The position numbers and the translations under genes were made by a program. A stretch of DNA of 64,000 nucleotides from Dryas octopetala (Eukaryota > Streptophyta > Magnoliopsida > Rosales > Rosaceae): positions 2,790,001 through 2,854,000 of the forward strand of contig OY992835.1 of NCBI GenBank assembly GCA_963921425.1, written 5' to 3'. Below are positions 22,114 to 35,600 of this stretch, piece after piece (the first letter of the stretch is position 1; the number at the start of each line of letters is the position of its first letter). Under the pieces are notes generated by a model, which saw nothing but the letters and a program-made list of their open reading frames with translations, searched no databases and was not told the DNA's origin.

Positions 22114-23090
22114 GCAGGGAAGCTCAAAGTCACAAAAGGGTCAAGTGTGATTATGAGAGGAGTTATGCAATCTAATAATCTCTACAAGCTTTTCGGGGTT
22201 ACAGTGATAGGTGGAGCAGCTGTGTCTACCAAAGAGAGCTTGAAATTTGAGCTCAAGGAGCATTGTGACAAGGGAGAGCAAGGGAATCTCACAAAGGAGC
22301 CCCATCGAATAAGTGCTACGGCTAAAGAAGAAGAAGTACCAAGCCATTATTGTTGCTTGGTTAATTATTCATTAAAGATTGACTTCAAGGATGCAGCAAG
22401 GGAAGTCAAGAAAGATGAGGAAGGATTGATTGTTGATATGGAAGATGAAACCGTAAAAACAACCAAGGTGATTATGAAAGAAATTCTAGTTGAAGTGAAG
22501 ACCAATTCCAAGCTGGTGGAACATGACACAAGGGTTGAAGAGATTGGTTAGCAACAAAAATCAACAAAGGTTCAAGAACAGGTGGAGCCAAGGAGGACAA
22601 GGCAGTTCAGGACCAAAAGTACCATTAAGCTAATTCACAAGTCTTGGTGGGAAAAGGACAAAGTTTACTATGGGATTAGTAAGACAAATCCGACTACATT
22701 CAAGAGGGCTTGTGAGAGCAAGGAATGGGAACATTGGATGAGTGTTAGGTTGTCTCTACAAAGAAACTTCAGTTGGAAGTTAGTTCCTAAATCCAAGGAG
22801 AAAATTGGCTATGAATGGGTTTATGGGACAAAAGGTGAAAAGAATCTTGGGGCTGTAGAAAAGATTCAAAGTACAAAGGGGAAGTTCAAACTTGGTTTGA
22901 GCTTGCTCAATCTTTCAAGTTACTAAAGATTGAGGTGGAGCACCTCCTCACTTGAGGTGCGTTGAGGCAAGAAGTTTATTGCCAAGGTGAAGGGTTCTTG
23001 GAGGTTTGTTTCAAGGTTACTTCAAGAATGACAAGATATCTCGAAGGTGGAGCATTCATGACTTTGGTTCCAACTCACCAAGGTGGAGAT

Positions 23091-23740
23091 TGTTGTGTTT
23101 GGCTCGCCGAAATTTTTTTGGAAAGTGGACAAAACAGGTAAGTTGCAACTGGTTCCAGGAAAGGGTACAAACATAGGAAGACTAAGAAGACTTGCACAAG
23201 GTTTTCCTAGTTTAGAAAGGTAGTTCTAAGGGTTTCTTGAGTGTACAAGGTTTAGAATTAGGTAATTAGGTTTATTCCCTAATTCTAGTAGGAATTGGTT
23301 TTCTAGTTGTAGTTTTACTTGTAAGCTGCAGCCTATACTTATAAATAGGTTGCAGCAAGCCTTGTTAAGCGTGTGTGGGAAAAACACCAAAGGGTAACAA
23401 GAAGGGAAAAGCCAAGGGTGAGAGGTGAGTTTCTCATGTCTTCATAAGTTATAAAGAAAGGCAGAAACTCAAGAGTGAAAGGGAGACAAACAAGAAGCTG
23501 CAGGTAGAGGGTTAGTTTTAGGGTTTCAATAAGTTCTTGTAATCCATTTCTAATCTTTATAGTGCAGCTGTGATTTTCTAAGGATCACAGGAGGACATAG
23601 GCAAAGTTAACCGAACCTTGATAACAAATCTTGGTGTTCTTGTGTGTGTTTGCTTTTGCTGGTATTTCTGTGTGGTTTGCTAAATCTGTCTAACTCTAGA
23701 ATACATCAAGGAAAAGATCACCGGGGTTTAATTCACTACA
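23091..23740 (+). repeat. 3' LTR of the shortened copia element
   Basis: This 650-bp LTR is similar to the 5' LTR without its hAT insertion. It includes a CTTATAAATAGG promoter-like motif near 23338. Confidence 0.93.
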
Positions 23741-23745
23741 CATGG

Positions 23746-26600
23746 CTCATGTTGTAGCCAACAAAGAGGTACCCTTGAGTTTTTTTTTTTTTTTTGGTTA
23801 ATAAATCAAATGTGTGTTTTTGTGTTGTGTACCTATTAATCTATAATGTGAAGCTAAAAGAATTTGGTCAACTTAGTGAAGCAAGGGCCTATTATATATC
23901 TGCTTTCAAATTTAAATCTTGTGTAAAGTACAATGTGGCCGGTTGAATATTAATTAAATTATCCTATACATACTTTGGGTGCAGGATCACTCTTATGATG
24001 AGAATAATGATGCTCAGAAAACTAGTTTTGATTTGGGTGCATTTGTTGGGGATTAGACTGTTGAGGAGGATGCAAGCATGTATGTTTTTCTTTTTTCTTT
24101 GTGCTTGTTGAAATATTGAAATCACATATGCAATATTGGCTGCATGCACAGACAATATGGTGTTTACATGTGTTGTCATAAAGAAGCCTCAACAACAATT
24201 AAATGATAACTTTTTCTTTTTAATTTGTTTATAGAAATTAAGAGGAGAGGTCTATGGGTGTAAATTAAATTGCATACTTAAAATAGATGTCTGAATCCAC
24301 ATGTTATGCTAAGTATGTTGATGACAAACAAAATAAGTTTTATACCATTGCAATTTATAATCTGAACATATATATTATCTTGACAAGTAATTCTATTATA
24401 ACTTTTCCCCCCCTCCTAGTGATAATATATCATTGGAAGGACTACAACAAGAACTGGAAGTATGTAAAAATGATATGTAAGTAATATATTTAATTTTCTA
24501 TGCAATTCTCACTTGTTCTAGTTGTCTTTAGTAGGTTTGTATGAGAAAATCAATTAATGCTTTGCATTGAGGTAATCATCTTGATTATTAGCAAGTTCCT
24601 TTGAAATTGAAGTGTTCACTTTTTTGAGTATGTTTGACATTGTGGTGTTGGTTTAGAGAAGGTTTTTTGTATGGGGACAAATAGTTTTTGTTTAATTATA
24701 GAGGGCATGGTGCTGGTTTATGACTTTGTAATCCTGTGTTTGGAACACTGCTGAAATACCTACTATGTAAATGTTTAAGTTACATTAATATCAATAAGCA
24801 CATTTGTTCATTGTTCCTTAGCTACTTAATTATCCAGATTATATTCCAAATAGTCTATAATGTTGAATTTATTGTATAGCATCCAACGTATTTCAAATTA
24901 CTTGGAATTGTTAATTGATGGAGCAAGGCAGCGTAATTAATATCACGATTATATATCAGACCTGATATTGATACCATGGTCATATATCGTGACAATGAAG
25001 CTACGATTATGTATCAGACCTTATATTGATACCATGGTCATATATTGTGATATTGATATTGATACCATGGTCATATACCATGGTCATATATTCCTGATAT
25101 TATGTATCAGACCTGATATTGATGGAGCTAGGACGTGACATTCTTAACATACATTAGACATTCCTAATGGTCTCTTACACTTATAGCCGCCCTTCGTGCC
25201 TGTTGTACGAACGTCACTCGGCCGTGCACGTGAAACATCTTAATGAGGAATTTCTTGGGATCAAGCTTACCTTTATTATAAATATGAGGTTCAGAAAGAA
25301 AAGAGGGGACCTTCAAAATTTAACCCAAAGCCCTATCAAATTCTCTTCAAAATTCTAGATCTAAACAAGTTTATTTTTACAAATTTTAGCAATTTACCTT
25401 TCGAAAGAACTTGTATTTACATTTTCATTACATTTCCTTCACTTGTTGTTAGCTTTGCTAGGGTTTCCTTAAGCTTTAGTACTGATTTAGTGTTCTTGTT
25501 AGAATACAATATTTATTCACTACTCTCCTTTTTGTCCCTATACTTTATGCAACCATGACTAGGTTCGTAGTGAGAACTACAATCACTTACCAGCCTAAAA
25601 TCAAGTTTACTTTTAATTAAGGTGTTTGCTTTTACTTAAGTCCATTTCATCAAGCCTACTGTGAGAACCTTCGAGTTTTCGATACCATCACCATTGCACT
25701 TGACTAGTGAAGTCCTAACCAGACTACGCAAGAAAAGAGCCTAGGCCTTCCTTCTCGATTGTCACTCCCCAGTCCTCGGACACATGACAACGACACATAC
25801 TCTAAAGATCCCAAGAGTACAACACTAATCCTTTAGTGTCCAAATCCCAAGTCCCTTAAAATACGTTAAGCCTTTTTGTTTGGGTTGGACCAGAGATAAA
25901 TCAGCAGGGAAAATAAGAAGATCACCACATTAAATTAAATCAAATGTTTAAAATAAAACCAACCCCTTGAGGTTATTATTTTTTTTTTTTGGCCACTAAC
26001 CCCTTGAGGTTAGATATAAAAGAAACCATGAAAAAACTATTTTTAAAATTATTAATGAGCCAAAGTAAATATAGTAATGATTTCAACATCAAATATACAC
26101 AATCGGAAACAAGGTTTGTCATCCTGGAATGCCCACTGCCATGCCCTTTCCACATTGCCTCCTCAGGTTTACCTACATCCAAAATCTGTGTTAAGGTGAG
26201 CATCATATACGTTCATCACTCAGTAGGGTGCCATGCATGCACACCCCTGACAGGTTTTCATGCCGCCACTATGTTTTTATAAAAATAGTGTTTGGTGTTT
26301 TGAAAACTTTCCCACATAATCAAGCAGTCAAGCATAACCTTGGGAACTTCGTTCATGAAATTAATGCCTAGGTTATCCCACCACAAAACAGTGATCACAA
26401 TAATTCATAGAATCTCACATTTAGCATAACAAATATTCAATGCTGATATATAACCATTATTTGCCACTTGAGGGATGTGAAGTGCCTAAGTTGCTAGAAA
26501 GTGGATTTTAAGAAAACATTAGCAGAAGCACAAATTAGCATGTTATAAAACTTTTCTGACAACATTATATCCAATTGAAGGGAAATCATATCTAGGGTTT
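23746..26600. other. AT-rich intergenic sequence
   Basis: No gene was recognised. It holds a short minisatellite (24943-25127) and, around 25150-25560, GC-richer sequence with an ATTATAAATATGAGG promoter-like motif near 25274 that could be part of a decayed LTR. Open frames are short and lack similarity. Confidence 0.35.
24943..25127. repeat. Minisatellite with ATACCATGGTCATATAT units
   Basis: About three imperfect tandem copies of a unit containing TATCAGACCTGATATTGATA and CCATGGTCATATAT occur here, with local self-complementarity (ATGGTCATATACCATGG). Confidence 0.75.
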
Positions 26601-28960
26601 TAAAACTTTTTATGAAATTCCCTTGAGAAAGACCAATATCATAGTTGATAGAATATGGAAAATCAAAGATTAAAGTGAGAGAGGTGCAGAATATACCCTT
26701 GAAGACCGAAGGGGCAAGCCCTTATGTCACTCGTGGGGGTATCCTCTCCCTTGTGGTTTCGACCAAGGTGGGAAGTCCAGCTTTTCCTCCTCCTCTTGCA
26801 CCCAAAACTTGGTTCCTATCTCCTAATTAGATCACTCAAAGGATTAACACACTAAGTGACCACCTAGAGATGAGATTCTAAAGGAGAAACTAGCTAAAAT
26901 GATCTCTCCTTTAGGACAAGGAACCAAAAGGGCTGTGACTTGAATGGTGAACCCTAGGCTTATCTCATGAGCACCATTCATCTAGCTCTATAAGGCTTTT
27001 GGTGAGGAAGATAGTTCTCTTGAGAGAAAGAGAGAAACCTTTTGGGTTAGGGTTCTAGAGAGAGTTGAGAGAGATAAGAGAGAGATGAGAGTTGTGTTGT
27101 GTGAACCACACAAAAGCAAGGAGCACCTCAACCCCTGCATGTGCCGAACCCCTTCAAGGCTCACATGTGATGGGTGATGTCACATACATAACATCACCAT
27201 CCACTCACATCTCATCCTCTCATTCCTTATCCTATCCACGACCCTTAGATTAAATAGGATATTTCATCTCATCCCTTGGATGAGATTTCCTCTCAATAAA
27301 AAACACTATCCTCTCACCAACCTTTCCCACCATTTTTAAGTCACATGTGACTACCATGTGCATGGTTTCACATTTACACTTTTGCCCTTTCTACTTTCCA
27401 TCAATTCCAGATGTGACCCAGCATGTTACATGTGGATTCAATTAACACTTTAATTAAATCCTATTAACCATAGTTTAGTGATTAATTAATTGTCTTAATT
27501 AATTTAATCACTTGAGTTCGGAAATTAATTGGTTAACAATTAACCATGATTAATTAATCCAATTAATTAATCGTTCTTTTGCTAATTATTTTGGTCAAAC
27601 ATTTTGACCTAAAGTAACTATCATATAGTCACTTATCTCATCATCTTTATTCTAGGAAGTCAACTTATAGGTGTGAGATCCTGAGAATAACTTATTGGCA
27701 ATGGAACAATCAAATCCCTATTTGATTTTCCTATGAGAATAACTGCATTAGAATGAGGTGCATTCGACCATTTATTCACTTGGTTGCCAAAAGCCTTGAG
27801 TGACACTGAGCTATGTTTCAGACTTACCCAAATTGAATAGATTCAGAACGTATTCAGCTGTAGGTATAATTTGATACGGTCCATCTATCCTTTAGTCATC
27901 TATTGTCCCGATCACTGACATGAGTCATGGAGAGTTGTCAAAACCTCTAATTGTGATTCTATGTCAAATATATTTCTGATCATGAGCCTGGTCGAGATAC
28001 AGTTAGAAAAACCTCGTTCTAATTGTCATCTCACCCATGTGCTTCAGCCAAAGTACTTTGACTCAAGTCAGATTAATCGCATAGGACAATCTTTCCTTCC
28101 ACATAGGGTAAGGCGATAGATCCCTTGTTGACCATTCATATGCCTTCATGTCCCCTTTCACTGTACCCAGCGATACACACATTGTACATCGATACACGTG
28201 CATTGTACCACCAAAGCACATCAATTAGCCACACAAGATAGTCGATGGTGTCTCAAGTCTAAGGACTAATTCGAATCTACTACAACTAATGAGATCTTGT
28301 TTAACAGGTGCTTCACTCCATACATGAGTCTCATTTGTTGATCTTGTTTAGTAGACCTATATTCACTATAAGCACCCATACTTTCTACCCTTGGTGTCTC
28401 TACATGCGCAATCCGAGACCAACCGCCTCCACATTTGAGTAGGCTAGAGAGCTATGCTGATCTTGCTCGGATATACTGTTTCTCAAACAATAATCCCTTC
28501 GATCAGGAACAGTTTAAGAACTATCAATGGAGATGTATAGGTCTTGTGGATAACAAACCTTTATTCCACTTATAATCTCTTCTTAAATAGCTCTAAGGTG
28601 TCATCTGTCTTAATGAGTCTACTCGACGGATGACTACCCGAAATGTTGTCCTCAATGTCACAACGATTGGCCTTAAATACACTAGGATATGCTTTTATAT
28701 CATTCAATGACATTTAATAATTTTTAAAGATTTGAGAATATAAGTATATAGATCTCTGAAATATGCAGTGACAACATTCCATAAATCTCACATTGATATA
28801 ATAATTGTACTTATAGAAATGTGGCTAAATCTATGATAAGAGAAAAATTTTCTTCATAATCATAATCTCAAGTTTATAGGGAAATCCTTATGTCATAAAT
28901 AATGATTTAATTCAGATTATTTCAAACACTCACTGTAACCTTTAAGGTTTAATAACTTTG
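26600..28960. repeat. Probable decayed LTR-retrotransposon non-coding sequence
   Basis: About 2.3 kb of non-coding sequence of intermediate GC content lies between AT-rich flanks. Its style resembles the long LTR or leader of large plant LTR elements. I could not find matching ends, a primer site or a second copy in the window, so the class is a weak inference. Confidence 0.3.
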
Positions 28961-29119
28961 ATTTTGGTGTTTGAACTATAGGTTCTTATTATTCCACGTT
29001 TTTAATTCAACTGGAATTGCCTCTTTCCAGTTTGACTAATCATTTAATTTTTTTGACAATTATAACGCGGTTCTACATCGTTATAGCCCTTGATGATTTT
29101 AGTAGCTACAATAAACAAA

Positions 29120-29410
29120 ATATCATCAATATATCAATTCACGATTTAACAGTTCTCTTTTGCATGTATTATATATATATATCTTTGTTATTGGGTACCC
29201 ATGCCTCTTCAGAGGTTTTCATATTCTTTTCATGGACTATCATCTCTTCAACGATGAATTGTAATATCATCAATATATCAATTCACGATCTAACAATTCT
29301 CTTTTGCATGTATTATATATATATATATCTCTTTGTTATTGGGTACCCATGCCTCTTCAGAGGCTTTCATATTCTTTTCATGGACTATCATCTCTTCAAC
29401 GATGAATTGT
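29120..29410. repeat. Tandem duplication, two copies of about 145 bp
   Basis: 29120-29262 and 29264-29410 are almost identical, from TATCATCAATATATCAATTC to CAACGATGAATTGT. They differ mainly in the length of an internal (TA)n run. Each copy contains a (TA)n stretch. Confidence 0.9.
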
Positions 29411-29589
29411 ATAGAGAATGTGGATCTTTATGTTTAATGAGCTTATGTGGACCTCTTCATATACTCTCCACTTCTGGGGAGTTAAATTTTAGAACCTATA
29501 GATTTCACGCATCAGGTGTGTAACAAATAAAACATATGGTGCCAAAATTATGGATTTTTGTTTCAAGTCGTTAATAAATATTTGCCTAT

Positions 29590-29787
29590 TTAAAATATGT
29601 GCATGTGTAGCCTCTTAAGAGTGCTAACTTTTTCTTGTGGACTTCTCTTCTGGAGAATTGTGCCATTTGCACCAACGGGCTTACCACGCTTGAGGCGTGA
29701 CTTAAGTTCATTTAAACTATCTGGTTGTTCTTCGAGGACATCATCCCGAGTCAAAGCATTTGCAACCAGAACATGTGAGTTTGTCAC
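29590..29787 (-). pseudogene. Possible copia pol fragment
   Basis: The minus-strand frame includes LKSRLKRGKPVGANGT, which resembles the KRGRPIGSKD linker between integrase and reverse transcriptase in copia polyproteins. The match is short and its orientation disagrees with the LTR-like end at 30712, so it may be unrelated debris. Confidence 0.35.
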
Positions 29788-30711
29788 TTTGTTAGTATCA
29801 ATGCACCTGGTAATTCACTTGCAATATTTGGAAAGTAAATGATCCTTTGAACTTAACTTTCTGTTCACATGATTAATATGTATGAGGATCTAGATGAGAC
29901 AATGATTATGCATTGTATAATAATTCATGCCGTTCTTCAGGAATAGTCTTTTCTCCCCTTAATAACGGGAAAATTGTCTCACAAGGTTACATTCCACCTA
30001 ACGTGTGATACAAATAAAATTTAGCTAGACAATCCCATTGCCAATTAGGGGACCACAAGATTTACCATAAATATCCACACAAAATTTGATGCATACAACA
30101 AAAATATTCATCCCTTAGTCTTATTTGGCATTGTTCCACTTCTGATTGTGTAATATGAGTTGCATGTTTGAGGAAATATAATCATGATCCGCATGTGTTG
30201 GGTGGATTTTTTTATTTTTCAAGAGAAAATCTTTACATTTGCAGTCCTTGAATTTTATACCCATATATATTGACATTAGGATCCCTGAAAAATCATAACA
30301 TGAACTTCAGGTCCATATTAACATAAATCTGACAAGAGAATAAGATATTAGAATTCAATTCAAAATTTCGGGTCCTAATTTGGATTCTGAACTTCAGGTC
30401 AGATTTAGGCCTTGTGAAGAATAAGATTGCAATAGAACCATTAATTCAAGATATAAGTAGCTAGATAACTTATTATAAGTGGAGAATACCAAATGACATA
30501 TGTTTGCATTACACATAAGTTGCCCATTAGAATTACATATACATCCATATTATGTTAGAATTTCGGGTTCTTTGACAAGATTTGTATTTTGGATTTCAAG
30601 CCAAAATTAATTTATTTAAACCTTTAAGTATGAGTGTTAACATAATTAGAACTTCAGAAGTAAGGTTTTAATAAGGCAACTATCATTGATTGGTGGACAT
30701 CCAAGGGGGAG

Positions 30712-30972
30712 TATTATAAATATATGGATTAATGTAGATGACCACCATAATGTCCATAAGTTACGCATTTGAATAGTTTGTAACCTATGCTCTAATGATC
30801 ACATTTAGTGATTTGTAACCTATGATTTATGGGCATTAGATTATTGGCTCCATCATTTGTAAGCCTATAAATAGGAAGTCTAATACGAAGAATAGGATCA
30901 CTCTGAATTCTCTCTATTCCCTCTTATGCTCTCTTCATCTGTTATGATGTTATTTTCTTTAGTTTTATAACA
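30712..30972 (+). repeat. LTR-like end of a copia-type element
   Basis: A purine tract AAGGGGGAG is followed by TATTATAAATATATGG; about 260 bp later the sequence ends TTTTATAACA, the near-inverted counterpart. A CCTATAAATAGG promoter-like motif lies near 30866. This is the layout of a short copia LTR with its polypurine tract. No partner LTR was found, so it is a broken or partial copy. Confidence 0.55.
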
Positions 30973-31654
30973 GCTTATTATTTTATACTTTATAATCTAA
31001 AACAGCGAAATTCAAATTTGGGTATTAATTTAAAATTATTTAAAAATATTAAATATTTTGCTTATTTTAAGAATTCATTGAGATATTTTCAATGATATAA
31101 TTTTTAAAATAAATAAATTTATAGATTGTAATTTGTAAAAAAATATACAAAAATATTAAAAAACATATAAGTCTTAACTTATAGTATTGACTTAAATCAT
31201 AACAGCAGTTTTATGTTAAGTCAATAATTGACAAAGTTGAAAAATGTGGGTCAATAAACTTGTATTGAATTACTAATTAACACCGGCTATTGCACATGCA
31301 CTTAGAACGTGAGGAATTATTGTCTTGTAATTTTGAGTACGTCAACCTTCTAGTTACAATGGCAAACCCTTAACCTATAAAATCCTAACTCAATATCTCC
31401 ACCGTCCCTTAGCATTTTAACTAAACCCTAAAGACTCGAATATGTCAACCTTAATTCAATCGGACCCTGACCGATGGACATTCAGCATTGTGGGTGATAA
31501 GTTGATAACGCCTAGCTCATATCTAACGGAAAGGGTTTAGGGAAAGAGAGGTACGGAGAGTTAAAAAAACAAAAACAAAAAAAGAAGGAAAATGAGGTTT
31601 CTTTTTCTATTTATGTTTTCTAATGGATCAACGGATTAAATTTATAGAAAATTA

Positions 31655-32110
31655 GGATTAAATACCAAATATCAATAGTTTTTTAATAAAGCAGCAAGAC
31701 ACTAAATTTTTTTAGTTTAGGTACTAACCTAGAGTAAAACATTTTAGATTAGGTCACAAATCAGTTTGTTATACAATTGTGACTGTCGAACAGTCACAGT
31801 TGTGACTATTTAAAATTCATAAAAAATTAAAATTTTTAAGAGTTTCATTCTTTTGATTTAGGTTTGGGGGATAAAGTTCTATAACCCAAAGACTAAATAT
31901 TAAAGTTTAAGCCTTGCAAATATTGAAAAAACAATAAATCAATAAAAAAGTTATGACTGTTAAACAGTCACAGTTTAATATAACTATGTTTTTTAAAGTT
32001 GATACCTAAATTGAAATTTAGTACCTAAAGTGAAATGACATAAATGTTTTAGTAATTGAAATCAAAAAACATTATAATTTGATACCTAAAGTCAATGGAC
32101 CTTTAAATTT
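31655..32110. repeat. Dispersed repeat, copy 1 (class unknown)
   Basis: This shares diverged but collinear sequence with 40005-40325, including TTTTTTAGTTTAGGTACTAA and the following AAAACnTTTTAGATTAGG. It contains near-perfect hairpins: 31778-31798 (TGTGACTGT-CGA-ACAGTCACA) and a second around 31955 (TGACTGTT-A-AACAGTCA). No protein similarity; possibly a small non-autonomous transposon. Confidence 0.6.
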
Positions 32111-32565
32111 AATGGTCATTTCATTCGTAGGAACACCCAAAAAGCTGAAATGGGGATTACCACATAAGATTCCCATATCTAAATTAAGTTAATTATAAGT
32201 CTGATGTCGGTTTAAAGTGTAAGCTTCTATTAGGATCTTGATCATCATAATACAAACCTCTACAAGTTGAGAGGCAATAGAATCAATGTGCCTGGTTCTA
32301 AGCATATAAGAAATGGAATGACAGCATAAGAACATTTACCCAACAAATATATGGTGCTTCTAATTTGGCAACCTTCAGCATGAAAGAAAGTAATAATTTC
32401 AAACGAACAGGGGAACTTATAACAACCAAAGCATTATAGACTTGCTACCAAGTACTATACAGATCACTCTATTTGGAGAATAGCTAAATCTTATTATTGT
32501 GAACACAATCTCAACATAGGTTTCCAACAATTCACCTTTCAGCTGGTGATCTACACCTTGAACTT

Positions 32566-32585
32566 TTTTTTTTTTTTTTTTTTTT
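32566..32585 (-). repeat. Poly(A) tract just downstream of the ARL8 stop
   Basis: A run of about 20 T on the plus strand (A on the gene strand) begins about 28 bp after the stop codon, inside the expected 3' untranslated region. It could be a microsatellite or an old retroposition scar. Confidence 0.8.
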
Positions 32586-32612
32586 GAGCAAACACCATGT
32601 AAAGCCCATTGA

Positions 32613-35600
32613 TCAATTTGCTGTTTTGGAGTGTTTGATAAGCCAATCAATGACAACATCTATGTTTATGGAATCTTTGCATGAGATCATATAGCAGCAT
32701 ACCTCCTTGTCCGTAATTAAATCAAGGCCTCTGAAAACCCAACGGAAAACGTCAAGATTTAGGAGTAGAAATCAGCAACGAAGAATGCTACTAATATAAT
32801 TTCTCAGTATGGTGATTGAAGTAGCAACTTATATAATATTCTGTACTCACAGCTGATCAACCAATGCTTGCTTGGAAAGAGCCTCAGACTTGTCGATTTT
32901 GTTGCCAAGAACGAGTAAAGGAATTCCACTTAAGGAAGGTTTCATCAAGAGGTCATGTAGCTCACTTCGAGATATTGGAACACTGTCTCTGTCAGCAGCA
33001 TCAACTACATACCTGTAGTGACATCCATGACGAAGGAAGAGTTAGAAATAAAATCAGATTGAATGGCATGGCAGCTTACAACCACATGTGAGAGTTAATG
33101 CCAACACCCCCGAATTATATACATATACAATGTATGGATAAGGGAAAACTAATATGGAAGTTATTGAAATAGCTGTCTGATGAACCATAAATCACTGTTA
33201 AGAAATAAAAGCACAGCCAATGCTGTCTGGAAGAACTATAATCGAATGATTGACAGCCCACTTTATATAATACCGGATTTAAGGATCAAGGAAAGGAGTC
33301 ATCTTTTTTTATAAACATGATTTGCTTTTAAATTGCATATGCTGATTAGGAGAATAAAAATATTACAAATACAGATCGAGTCCAATTTCAAGTAAGGACT
33401 AATTTTCCAGGATCAAAATAATACTGTTCCTGTATCCTGACGGGCATTTTCTGGTTTCCTGAAAAGCCAAAAGCAACTGAAAAGGGATTGACCACAAAAG
33501 AAAGAGACAAGACATTAAGAGGAGAGAAAAGAAGAGAATATTAATCTGGAAGGAATTACACAATTACAGAGACGCCACGACAGTAACGCTCCCACATTGT
33601 ACGGAACCTCCGTTGCCCTCCAAGGTCCCAAAGCTTAATTGTTACATTTCCCTTGGTTACTTTTCGCATGTTGAATCCAACCTGGTTTTCACAGCATGAA
33701 TAATTTCTCATAAAACACTAGAAACATATAGTTTTAAAATCATACACTTAATTCCACAATTTGTTCAAGGAAAGATGCTTACAGTTGGAATCATGTCCTC
33801 GCTGTAACCCCCTGTCTGGTAAAAACATAGAACGCTTAATGTGAAGGGGAAGTCACTATACATAGCTGAATGGATATGCGAAGTTTGTGTTTACTCACAG
33901 CAATGGCATTTAAAAGAGAAGTCTTTCCTGCATTTTGAAGCCCTACAAGTGAAAGTTCCATTTCCTGCTTAAAAAATAAGCTGGCATGTAGGCACACCCC
34001 GACACAAAGTTAGCACACTGGTCACAGAGAAATCTACAAACATTTCATTTCCCAACAGTTTCAAAATAAGAGAAAGGATGATGCAAAGTCAAAGTAGGGC
34101 TCATTGAGAAGAATATAAGGAAGCGTGAACAAAAATGAAAATATGGAAGCCATGAGTTGTCAGAGTTTACGTTACATGTTCAATCGTGTAAGTATCATGA
34201 AAAAAATTATTGCAAAATTACATGATTTAACTAAAGAATATGCAATCTGGACTGGGTTCAAGGAAGTCTCTTTTGAGAAAATATTTAAATGTGCATATGC
34301 ATGGATAGCTTTATTTACATATGTACTTTTAGCCAATTTGGTCAATAATCCCACCGATGTTCATAATAACCAAAAGAATCAAGGCTGGCTAATTACAACA
34401 ATAACAGAACTACACTCCAAGAGTTAGCTAATACAAATAAAAAAAGACTACACTCCAGGAGTTTCTAAAAGAGAGATTGACGGTACAACATTAAACATCA
34501 GAGGTTTAGTTAATTTAGTGGAAAGACTTATGTTTGGGACTGAATGCTTTCTTGGGGGTGTATTGTGAAGGGGTTGTTTGTCTTGTAGCTGTTGTAGTTT
34601 CCTGTTTGTATTTCAGTGGACTCCTAGCCCACAGATTTGTACTCTTCATTTGTTTAATGAAAGGCTTTTGTTTCTCATCAAAAGACGAAAAAGTTATGCG
34701 AGGGAACCTATGAATCAATGAAGCACAACTAAGGTTCAATGTCAACTTAGGAACACAGGAAGGAAGTGTATGAGTCTTTCACAAGCCTTTCACTGATTAT
34801 ACTTAAATCCTTGCTGTATAAGTAACAAACTTATGAGCTTGTGTATTTGCTTTCCTATTCATGTAGATACCACCTAAACTTAAGAATGTTAAGCAAGAAA
34901 ACTGTATGTAGCTACCGCAACTCCAACTTATAACTCTTTTGACTAACACGATTTAGATACTCAAATTTACAACATTGAGTAGTATAAAAGTGACATCATT
35001 ACTGCCAAATATTAGCTTGGTTGCTTTAAAGAATGATGTTCTTAAGTGGAATAATGAGGCCTTTGGGCATTTATTTCATAGAAAGAAAAGACTTATGGCT
35101 CGTTTAGAAGGCATACATTGTGCTTCACACACTAGAGCTTCACCCTTTATTCTCAACCTAGAACAAGAGCTCACCAATGAATACAAATTCAGACTTAAGG
35201 CATTTACTTACAAATCTTTCAACAACACAGTTAAGATACGCAAATTTTCAACATTGAGTACTATTAAAAGTGACATCATCACTGCCAAATATAAGCTTGG
35301 ATGCTTTAAGGATGATGTTCTTAAGTGGAATAATGAGGCCTTTGGGCATTTATTTCATAGAAAGAAAAGACTTAGGGCTCGTTTAGAAGAAATATATTGT
35401 GCTTCCTGCACTCGAGCAAAATGAATACAAATTCAGACTTATGGCCTTTATTTCAAAGAAAGGGAAGACTTAAGGATGATGTTCTTAAGTGGAATAAGGA
35501 GGTCACTGGGCATTTACTTCATTAGAAAAGACTTATGGCTCGTTAAGAAGGCATACAGTGTGCTTCACGCACTAGAACTTCACCCTTTCTTCTCAACCTA

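Larger units (their letters stand above)
19660..23740 (+). mobile_element. Shortened Ty1-copia retrotransposon with a nested hAT
   Basis: Two LTRs (19660-20958, including a 637-bp hAT insertion, and 23091-23740) end in ACTACA and are flanked by a 5-bp duplication CATGG (19655-19659 and 23741-23745). A primer-binding site TGGTATCAGAG starts at 20961, and a purine tract AAGGTGGAGAT precedes the 3' LTR. The inside keeps gag, a zinc knuckle and the protease start, but most of integrase and reverse transcriptase is gone, with only a short RT-like stretch near 22580-22850. The element is broken in several places and older than the copia at 5924, because its LTRs differ at many positions. Confidence 0.93.
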
